NCBI GenBank assembly: GCA_003153055.1
Contig: PMBV01000342.1
Span: forward strand, 447 to 7,179
DNA length: 6,733 nt
Direction of reading: 5' to 3'
Source of the DNA: Myxococcales bacterium
GTDB taxonomy: Bacteria; Myxococcota; Myxococcia; Myxococcales; Myxococcaceae
The notes beneath the pieces were generated by a model, which made no database searches, was not told the origin of the DNA, and was given only the letters and a program-made list of their open reading frames with translations. The position numbers were made by a program, and so were the translations under genes. Position 1 is the first letter of the stretch. Every line of letters begins with the position of its first letter. Positions 1-5,088 of the stretch are shown here, piece by piece.

Positions 1-111
1 GGCGGTCAAGACACCATCGAAGGCCGCAGCGGTGAGCACGAAGCCGCCACGAAAGAGCACGATCCTCCCGAAGTCCGCGGGCAAAGTCGGAACGTCACTT
101 TCCTCGGCCAT
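1..111 (-). CDS. Alternative reading of the left edge: N-terminus of a divergent unknown gene (3' end outside window)
   Basis: On the minus strand an ATG at 111-109 opens a frame that runs to the left edge (37 residues, beginning MAEESDVPTLPADFG, then a more hydrophobic stretch). An in-frame TGA lies two codons upstream, so this ATG would be the start. No Shine-Dalgarno sequence precedes it, and only 59 bp would separate it from the nadC start, little room for two divergent promoters. It excludes the plus-strand tail reading of the same bases. The family is not recognised. Confidence 0.3.
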   Translation of the reverse strand, partial: MAEESDVPTLPADFGRIVLFRGGFVLTAAAFDGVLTA

Positions 112-166
112 TGTTCAAGGCCGCAAGGCCCCATCGAAGCAACCCGCTCCCAAAGCGAGGCGGTAG
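2..166 (+). CDS. Possible C-terminal tail of an upstream gene, Lys/Ala/Pro-rich (5' end outside window)
   Basis: A plus-strand frame is open from the left edge to a TAG at 164-166. It encodes about 54 residues rich in Lys, Ala, Pro and Ser, ending in APKARR, like the disordered basic tails of many myxobacterial proteins. The stop lies only 4 bp before the nadC ATG, which fits a co-directional operon. Lysine is mostly AAG, as expected in a GC-rich genome. No domain is visible, so no function is proposed. The competing reading is a minus-strand gene starting at 111. The two frames share the same third codon positions, so GC bias cannot separate them. This one is slightly preferred because of its spacing to nadC and because the minus-strand ATG has no ribosome binding site. 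Confidence 0.4.
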   Translation, partial: AVKTPSKAAAVSTKPPRKSTILPKSAGKVGTSLSSAIVQGRKAPSKQPAPKARR

Positions 167-170
167 GCCG

Positions 171-1058
171 ATGGCGGACGCCTACCTCGATCGCCTCATC
201 GACCTCGCCCTCGATGAAGACCTCGGCTCCGCGGGCGATGTCACGACGGCTGCCCTCGTGCCCCCGGGCTCTCGCGGCAAGGCGGAGCTCTGGGCGAAAG
301 AACCGATGGTCCTCTCGGGCCTAGACGCCTTCGTTCGCACCTTCGAGCGCGTCGACCCCGAGGTCTCGGTGCGGCTCCTTCGTGCCGATGGGGCGCGGAC
401 CAAGCCCCGGGAGCGGATCGCCACCCTCGAGGGGCCTCTCGCTGGGCTGCTGATCGGCGAGCGCACTGCGCTGAACATCGCACAGCGAATGTGCGGCATC
501 GCCACCGCTGCTGCTCATGTCGTGGCGCTGGTTGAGCAGTCGCCCAACGCCAGGCTCAAGATCCTCGACACCCGCAAGACGCCCCCGGGAATGCGGGGTC
601 TCGCCAAGCGGGCGGTTCGCGATGGTGGTGCCTCGAACCACCGCTTTGGTCTGTTCGACGGAGTCCTCATCAAGGACAACCACATCGCCGCGGTCGGAGG
701 CTCGGTGCGCGAGGCGCTCCGGCGCGCCAAGGCCCACGCCCCGAGGTTGGTGAAGATCGAGATCGAGGTCACCACCCTGGCTCAGCTCGACGAGGCCATC
801 GACGAGGGAGCCCACATCGTCTTGCTGGACAACATGGACGACGCGCAGGTCAAGAAGGCCGTCGTCCGCTGCCGAAAAGCGGGCGTCGAGGTCGAGGTGT
901 CCGGCGGGGTGACGGCCGAGCGGATTCCCCAGCTGGTCGAGCTGGGCGTCGACTACGTGTCGATGGGGGCGCTCACCCACTCGGCCCGAGCGATGGACCT
1001 CTCCCTGGAGATCCTCCCAACTGCCCCAAGGCGCTCACGCCGCCGGGTCCCCACCTAA
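171..1058 (+). CDS. nadC: Nicotinate-nucleotide pyrophosphorylase (carboxylating), quinolinate phosphoribosyltransferase
   Basis: This cytosolic enzyme makes nicotinate mononucleotide, CO2 and pyrophosphate from quinolinate and PRPP, the last step of de novo nicotinate nucleotide synthesis. At 295 residues it has the usual family length. Family motifs are in order: GERTALNIAQR (96-106), DTRKTPPGMR (133-142), NHR (156-158), IKDNH (167-171), EIEV (197-200), LLDN (218-221), VSGGV (243-247) and SMGALTHS (264-271). Probable active-site residues, by analogy with characterised family members, are R106, R135, K136, H157, R158, K168, E199 and D220. The ATG at 171 is chosen over a TTG at 111: it gives the normal N-terminus and has a GAGG at 157-160. 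The last dozen residues form an Arg-rich tail. No other NAD-synthesis gene is in the window. The identification is very secure. Confidence 0.97.
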   Translation: MADAYLDRLIDLALDEDLGSAGDVTTAALVPPGSRGKAELWAKEPMVLSGLDAFVRTFERVDPEVSVRLLRADGARTKPRERIATLEGPLAGLLIGERTALNIAQRMCGIATAAAHVVALVEQSPNARLKILDTRKTPPGMRGLAKRAVRDGGASNHRFGLFDGVLIKDNHIAAVGGSVREALRRAKAHAPRLVKIEIEVTTLAQLDEAIDEGAHIVLLDNMDDAQVKKAVVRCRKAGVEVEVSGGVTAERIPQLVELGVDYVSMGALTHSARAMDLSLEILPTAPRRSRRRVPT

Positions 1059-1150
1059 GAGACTGGAATTGAAGGGGCCATCATTGCGCGCTTGATGTCA
1101 GGAAAGCCGCAGGACCTCGTGAGTGGAGGTATGGTCCCGGGCCTTCGCCC

Positions 1151-1819
1151 ATGCTCAACGACGACGAGTTGTTTGCCGAAATATCCCGGCGCAGAAGCCA
1201 GGGACAGGACATCAAGCGTCACCTCGGTGAGCTCGTCTTCCGGTGGCGCGACCCCGCGACCACCGTCATTCGACGGGTTCAGGGCGCGTTCATGAGGGGC
1301 TCGCCCGACGACGCGGACGAGATCTTCCAGGAGGCCGTGGCCAAGTTCATGGCCAAGGGCCTCGATCAATTTCGAGGGATCTCGGAGCAGGTTCCGGGCA
1401 AGGCGGCGTCGCCGAAGACGTTCTTCCTCCGAATCGTCAAGCACTGCGCCATCGATCGGTACCGCCGTCAGCGCGAAGACCTCGACGAGGGCGTGCCTGC
1501 GGGCGAGGAGGACGAAGGCCCGGAGCAGCCTCGGCACGAGTCGCTCAAGGCCATGGCCGAGTCTCGCGCCCGGGAAGAGAAGGGCGAGGCCTCGGAGGAA
1601 TATTGGGCCGCGTGGGAGCGGCTCAAGACCGAGCACCCCAACGAAGCCTCCGCGTGGGACCTGTACCACCACCAGGACGTCGACGATCACCCCGAGGTCG
1701 CCCGCCTCCTCGGCATCACGGTCGTCAATTCCTACAAACGCGTCAGTCGCGCTCAAGCCTGGCTCAAGCTCTACGTGCTCGAGGCCCGGCAGCGAGACCA
1801 TCACCCAGATGAGGAGTAA
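1151..1819 (+). CDS. ECF-like sigma-70 family RNA polymerase sigma factor
   Basis: This is a predicted promoter-specificity subunit of RNA polymerase (222 residues). Region 2 is visible: the 2.1/2.2 segment DDADEIFQEAVAKFM (53-67), the QFRGIS segment (73-78) and region 2.3/2.4 in TFFLRIVKHCAIDRYRRQRE (90-109), matching the family pattern FL-x-x-I-x-x-N-x-x-iDxyRR. An unusually long acidic linker (about 110-150) follows. A weaker region 4 spans about 152-206, with a helix-turn-helix VARLLGITVVNSYKRVSRAQ (183-202). Region 4 lacks the usual EIA and TVxSR signatures, so it is divergent. No in-frame alternative start exists between the ATG and an upstream stop at 1070-1072. The nearest strong Shine-Dalgarno, GGAGGT at 1125-1130, is 20 nt from the ATG, farther than usual. 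The unknown gene at 1823 is translationally coupled to it and is the natural candidate for its regulator. Target promoters cannot be told from this window. Confidence 0.85.
   Translation: MLNDDELFAEISRRRSQGQDIKRHLGELVFRWRDPATTVIRRVQGAFMRGSPDDADEIFQEAVAKFMAKGLDQFRGISEQVPGKAASPKTFFLRIVKHCAIDRYRRQREDLDEGVPAGEEDEGPEQPRHESLKAMAESRAREEKGEASEEYWAAWERLKTEHPNEASAWDLYHHQDVDDHPEVARLLGITVVNSYKRVSRAQAWLKLYVLEARQRDHHPDEE
1811..1816 (+). promoter_or_regulatory. Ribosome binding site inside the end of the sigma factor gene
   Basis: GAGGAG forms the last two sense codons of the sigma factor and lies 6 nt before the ATG at 1823. It fixes the start of the downstream gene and implies translational coupling. Confidence 0.7.
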
Positions 1820-1822
1820 GCC

Positions 1823-3004
1823 ATGAGTCCGTCCCTCCGCGAGAAGTACTCAGCCCGAGCCGACGAGCTGTTGTCACTCGAAGTCGAGCTCGAGGGCGGG
1901 AAGAGACCCGGAGGCCCAGCACCCCTGGTCGGCAGAGTCCTCGAAGCGGCGGGCGATCTCCTCCGGCGCTCGGCCACCCTGGGCCCCGATCGGCAAGCCG
2001 TCGACCGCGCGCTCCACCGCGTCTCCGATGGGGCGCTCCGCTCGTGGAGCTCGGCGGTGGCGGTGACCGAGCTCGAAGGTCGGCTCCAGAGGGCGGCGAG
2101 CCAGGCGGTCGAGGCAGCGCTCCCCGATGTCCCCGAGGAGGCCGAGACCATCGCCGGCTGGGCCATGCAAGACCTGCTCGCCCGCGATCGCCTCGAGTCG
2201 ACGCTGGTGGCCCTGGAGCGGTTGGCGGCCCTCGGGCGAGACGATGCCCGGCTGGTCGCCTCGCAGCTTCGGCAGGTCGTCGGGGGGGTCGACGCGAGCT
2301 GTCGAAACACCGTCACCGCCTTGACGTCGCTGAACGCCTACCGCCGGCCCGAGGCGGGGCTCCTCGATGAGCCAGAGCGGCGGAGGGCATGGTGGTTCGC
2401 GGCCCGCAGCGGCATCGATGACGACCTGCTGGTGCCCATTCTCGGAGGTGAGCGCCAGGGCACGCTCCCCCCCGCCGAGCGCGCGGCGGGCGAGGTGGTG
2501 ATGTCCAAACGTGCGCGACGCATCTCCTACGACGATCTGCTCCGCTTCGACCTCGGGCTGTCGAGTGATGATGAGCGAGAGTCGATTCGACGGCGCGCCG
2601 CGAACGACTCCGAGCTCCGCTTGGCCCTGAGCGCCATTGAAGAGGGTGATCGGGCCATCGAAGCGCTGACGAGCGGGGCTGACCAAGCCCGAACCGTGGT
2701 GCCCCTTCCCACCGAGCCTCGCGGAACGCCCCCCGACATCATCGAAGAGAACGACAATTTCAAGGTGCTCGTGTTTCGCGGGCCCCGCACCGTACAGGTG
2801 GTGGTTCAACCCCACGACCCGCGACGATTGGCCGCTGCCGCGGTGTTCCGCTCCGAGGCTCCGGGCACCCCGTTGTCTCCCGTCACCGGCGAGTACGGCC
2901 TGCACTTCGACCTCGGCGCGCCCGAGCGACTCCGAGGGCAGAGTGCCCGGCTGGTGGTGACGCTCCTCGACGGCCGGTCACACTCCCTCGAAGTTCAGCT
3001 CTGA
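1823..3004 (+). CDS. Unknown soluble protein coupled to the sigma factor; possible sigma regulator
   Basis: No family is confidently recognised for this 393-residue protein. Residues 1 to about 170 look mostly helical and charged. About 233-285 (ISYDDLLRFDLGLSSDDER, then ANDSELRLALSAIEEGD) loosely resembles the helical anti-sigma N-terminal pattern, in which a short 'aylDGeLs-eer' turn is followed by 'aaDpelraal'. The C-terminal part (about 312-393) has alternating hydrophobic residues (FKVLVFRG, VQVVVQP, ARLVVTLLDG), suggesting a beta-sandwich. There is no HxxxCxxC zinc motif, only one cysteine (C160), no signal peptide and no membrane segment. It is therefore not a classical ZAS or membrane anti-sigma factor. 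The start is supported by the ribosome binding site at 1811-1816 and by the 3-bp gap from the sigma stop. The context suggests a cytosolic partner or antagonist of the sigma factor, but a structural protein is equally possible. That it is coding is well supported; the role is an inference. Confidence 0.8.
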   Translation: MSPSLREKYSARADELLSLEVELEGGKRPGGPAPLVGRVLEAAGDLLRRSATLGPDRQAVDRALHRVSDGALRSWSSAVAVTELEGRLQRAASQAVEAALPDVPEEAETIAGWAMQDLLARDRLESTLVALERLAALGRDDARLVASQLRQVVGGVDASCRNTVTALTSLNAYRRPEAGLLDEPERRRAWWFAARSGIDDDLLVPILGGERQGTLPPAERAAGEVVMSKRARRISYDDLLRFDLGLSSDDERESIRRRAANDSELRLALSAIEEGDRAIEALTSGADQARTVVPLPTEPRGTPPDIIEENDNFKVLVFRGPRTVQVVVQPHDPRRLAAAAVFRSEAPGTPLSPVTGEYGLHFDLGAPERLRGQSARLVVTLLDGRSHSLEVQL

Positions 3005-3013
3005 ATCGTGGCC

Positions 3014-3331
3014 ATGGTTACCGGCGTCTCGGTCGTGCTGGTGACGGCTCCGAGCGAGGAGCTCGCGGCGTCGATGGCCCGCACCCTGCTCGATGAAGGG
3101 CGCATCGCCTGCGCCAACCTCGTCCCCAAGGTCCGCAGCATCTACCGGTGGAAGGGCACCGTGTATGACGAGGCCGAGGTGCTGATGGTGCTGAAGGCCC
3201 CCAGCGCGAGCTTCGAGGCACTCAAGGCCCGCATCGTGGAGCTTCACCCCTACGAGACACCCGAGGTTCTCCGGCTCGAGGTCGCCGAGGGCCATCGCCC
3301 GTACCTTGACTGGGTGCTCGGCACCACCTGA
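3014..3331 (+). CDS. cutA: CutA family protein (CutA1, divalent-cation tolerance)
   Basis: A small CutA1 family protein (105 residues), a ferredoxin-like fold that forms very stable trimers. It was first linked to copper and other divalent-metal tolerance, and its biochemical role remains debated. The family signature is nearly complete: an opening strand VSVVLVTAPS (5-14), CANLVPKVRSIYRWKG (33-48), an E-rich strand EAEVLMVLKA (53-62), HPYETPEV (78-85) and the closing YLDWV (97-101). C33 is the conserved cysteine of the family. The ATG at 3014 is used; a GTG at 3008 would add two residues and cannot be excluded. Neither has a clear ribosome binding site, and the gene starts 9 bp after the previous stop, so translation may depend on coupling. 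It is probably co-transcribed with the sigma factor pair. Its stop is 8 bp from that of the convergent dehydrogenase gene. Confidence 0.95.
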   Translation: MVTGVSVVLVTAPSEELAASMARTLLDEGRIACANLVPKVRSIYRWKGTVYDEAEVLMVLKAPSASFEALKARIVELHPYETPEVLRLEVAEGHRPYLDWVLGTT

Positions 3332-3344
3332 AGCTCGGGTCAGG
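3313..3344. terminator. Two small adjacent inverted repeats at the convergent gene ends, possible weak bidirectional terminator
   Basis: GGTGC-TCG-GCACC (3313-3325) and CCTGA-N8-TCAGG (3327-3344) are perfect 5-bp stems across the junction of cutA and the minus-strand dehydrogenase. The second stem contains both TGA stop codons, so three of its five pairs arise from the stops themselves. No T-tract follows on either strand. A terminator role is weakly supported. Confidence 0.2.
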
Positions 3345-4365
3345 GCCGGAGCACGATGTTGCCGAAGGCCTTCCGGTCAGCCAACAGCCGATGCCCCTCG
3401 GCGGCGGCCTCGAGAGGGAGCACTCGATCGAGCACCGGCTTGAGCCGCCCAGCGTCGACCAACTCGAGAATGCGAAACAGCTCGCCCTTGCTCCCCATCG
3501 TCGAGCCGAGGAGCGAGATGGATTTGTAGAAAAGCACCCGCAGGTCGATCTTCACGTCATGACCGGTGGTGGCTCCACACGTCACCAGACGGCCGCCCCG
3601 GGGCAGACAGGCGATGGAGTTGTCCCACGTCGCGGCCCCCACGTGCTCGAAGACCACGTCGACCAGGCGCTTGTGGGTCAGGCGCTTCACCGCCTCGACC
3701 AGGTCCTCCTCGGTGCCGATGACCTCATCGGCTCCCAGCGCCCGCGCCTTGGCTTGCTTCTCGGGCGTGGACGCGGTCGCGATGACTTTGGCACCGACGA
3801 GCTTGGCGATCTGCACTCCAGCGCTGCCCACGCCCGAGCCTGCAGCGTGGATGAGCACCGTCTCTCCTGCCTGGAGCCGAGCCCGAGTCACCAGCATGTG
3901 CCAGGCGGTGAGGAACGTGAGGGGGAGGCAGGCGGCCTCCTCGAAGGTGAGGCCCTTGGGCTTGGGGAGGATGTTCTGCCGGGGCACGACCACGAACTCG
4001 GCATAGCCACCGGCCTGGTGCTCTCCGATGACAGCGTAGTTCCGGCAGAGCACGTCTTCGCCCGAGAGGCACCGCTCGCAGACGCCACACGAGAGCCCGG
4101 GGTTCACCAGCACCTCGACGCCCGGGGCGAGATCGACAACCTCGTCGCCCACCGCGTCGACGACGCCAGCGATGTCGCTGCCCAGCACGTGAGGGAGCCG
4201 CAGCTTCAGCCCCGGCCACCCCTTGCGAACCCAGACGTCGAGGTGGTTCAAAGCGACGGCCTTCACTCGTACCCGCACCTCCCGGGCCCGAGGCTGAGGC
4301 GTGGGGAGCTCGGTGACCTCGAGCACCTCGGGCCCTCCATGGCGGTGGAAGGCGATGGCCTTCAT
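3340..4365 (-). CDS. Zinc-binding medium-chain dehydrogenase/reductase (quinone oxidoreductase-like)
   Basis: This is an NAD(P)H-dependent oxidoreductase of the MDR superfamily (341 residues, normal length), presumably cytosolic; the substrate is unknown. The GroES-like domain covers about 1-125 and the Rossmann domain about 126-300. The nucleotide-binding turn is AAGSGVGSAGVQIAK (174-188). Four cysteines in CGVCERC plus C107 (C93, C96, C99, C107) form the structural zinc site. The catalytic zinc ligands of classical alcohol dehydrogenases are replaced: the usual Cys-His segment reads NHLD (40-43) and the usual GHE reads GSD (62-64). The enzyme therefore probably acts as a zinc-independent reductase of quinones or enones rather than a classical alcohol dehydrogenase. 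The ATG overlaps the upstream stop as ATGA and is preceded by GAGGCGAAGAA. This makes it the downstream partner of the discoidin gene in a likely operon. Confidence 0.92.
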   Translation of the reverse strand: MKAIAFHRHGGPEVLEVTELPTPQPRAREVRVRVKAVALNHLDVWVRKGWPGLKLRLPHVLGSDIAGVVDAVGDEVVDLAPGVEVLVNPGLSCGVCERCLSGEDVLCRNYAVIGEHQAGGYAEFVVVPRQNILPKPKGLTFEEAACLPLTFLTAWHMLVTRARLQAGETVLIHAAGSGVGSAGVQIAKLVGAKVIATASTPEKQAKARALGADEVIGTEEDLVEAVKRLTHKRLVDVVFEHVGAATWDNSIACLPRGGRLVTCGATTGHDVKIDLRVLFYKSISLLGSTMGSKGELFRILELVDAGRLKPVLDRVLPLEAAAEGHRLLADRKAFGNIVLRP

Positions 4366-5033
4366 TTCTTCGCCTCTGGGCCGGCGACCTTCGGGTCAGC
4401 CGTTGGGCCCTGGGCCTTCACCGCTGCTCGCGCCTGGTTGGTGCGGCGGGCATCGTTGAGCAGCCAGGCCCCATATCCGGCGACGGCCAGCACGACCAAC
4501 AGGCCGCTGTTGATGGGGGGCGGAGGGGGAGGGGGCGGAGGCGTGATGCGCTCGACCGAGGTCTTGAGGCCCGCCGCTGACTCGAACGCCTCGAACTCGC
4601 CGATGGAGTAGAGGTTGTCGCCTCCTTGAGCGGTGATCCGAAGGAACCGAGCCGAGAGCTCGAGTGGCTCCGAGGTGCGGGTCTGCACGCCCGGCACGCC
4701 GACCGGCATGGCGAGCCAGGCCTGGGTGAAATGCTCACCGTCAGTGGAGGCCCAGACGGTGTACGTGTCGTTGTTGTCGGCCTGGAGGCGGAGCGCGCCG
4801 ATGTGGCGGACGCTCGAGAGATCCCACACCACCTCTCCGTTGGCCGCCAGCACCGCCGTGTTGGGCGAGTCCCAGAGGTCCCCATCGATGGGCGCTTTCC
4901 CGTCGGTCATGCGCGCGGCGTTGGGGGCCCCGGTGCTGCGGAGGATCGAAGCAGCGCGGAGCAGGTTCGCCGGCGGTTCCCCAGGCGAGCCATCTGGGGC
5001 CGCGAGGAGGAGGGCTGACAGGAGGGCAAGCAT
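4362..5033 (-). CDS. Membrane-anchored discoidin (F5/8 type C-like) domain protein
   Basis: A 223-residue protein predicted to be exported and anchored in the membrane. Residues 1-12 (MLALLSALLLAA) form a short signal-like segment. About 23-152 resembles an F5/8 type C domain, with a TDGK turn (43-46), WDLSSVRHIGALRL (70-83), the YTVWASTDGEHF strand (91-102), ARFLRITA (128-135) and a closing SIGEFEAF (143-150). Such domains usually bind carbohydrate or other surface ligands. Nine consecutive prolines (165-173) link it to one membrane helix, about 176-192 (SGLLVVLAVAGYGAWLL). A basic tail follows (RRTNQARAAVKAQ), so the domain should lie outside and the tail inside. The N-terminal segment lacks basic residues before its hydrophobic core, which makes the export signal atypical. 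There is no MYXO-CTERM or lipobox. Its stop overlaps the dehydrogenase start by 4 bp. The ligand is unknown. Confidence 0.82.
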   Translation of the reverse strand: MLALLSALLLAAPDGSPGEPPANLLRAASILRSTGAPNAARMTDGKAPIDGDLWDSPNTAVLAANGEVVWDLSSVRHIGALRLQADNNDTYTVWASTDGEHFTQAWLAMPVGVPGVQTRTSEPLELSARFLRITAQGGDNLYSIGEFEAFESAAGLKTSVERITPPPPPPPPPINSGLLVVLAVAGYGAWLLNDARRTNQARAAVKAQGPTADPKVAGPEAKK

Positions 5034-5058
5034 GCTCGGTGTCTACCCCAGAATCGCC

Positions 5059-5088
5059 GGGCCGTGCGCGGCCCACGATCGCGATCGT
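5059..5088. promoter_or_regulatory. Perfect 14-bp palindrome plus GC-only hairpin between two minus-strand genes
   Basis: The palindrome ACGATCGCGATCGT occupies 5075-5088 and shares one base with the TAA of the diiron-like gene. It abuts GGGCCG-TGCG-CGGCCC (5059-5074), a perfect 6-bp stem with a 4-nt loop. Together they fill over half of the 54-bp gap before the discoidin gene. There is no T-tract, so a standard intrinsic terminator is unlikely. An operator, an mRNA stability structure or a methylation site is possible. Confidence 0.4.

Noticed and set aside
119..130. GGCC-GCAA-GGCC hairpin with a GNRA-type loop before nadC
   Set aside because: It has only four pairs made from a self-complementary tetramer, expected often in this base composition.
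111..170. A TTG start for nadC adding 20 residues
   Set aside because: The ATG at 171 matches the usual family N-terminus and has a GAGG at a suitable distance.
1069..1097. TTGAAG with TTGATG 17 bp later as a promoter for the sigma factor
   Set aside because: The second hexamer is far from TATAAT, and promoters of GC-rich bacteria cannot be called from such a weak match.
1055..1804. A 249-codon minus-strand frame opposite the sigma factor, containing a HELGH string like a metalloprotease HExxH motif
   Set aside because: The plus strand encodes recognisable sigma regions 2 and 4 and is coupled to the next gene. The antisense frame shows no other protease features and is a product of high GC3.
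1874..2905. A 343-codon minus-strand frame opposite the 393-residue unknown protein
   Set aside because: The plus-strand gene has a good ribosome binding site and tight spacing on both sides. The antisense frame shows no recognisable domain and looks like a GC-rich shadow.
3391..4611. A 406-codon plus-strand frame across the dehydrogenase and the discoidin gene
   Set aside because: It spans two minus-strand genes with clear domains, has low-complexity His/Asp/Gly-rich composition and matches no family.
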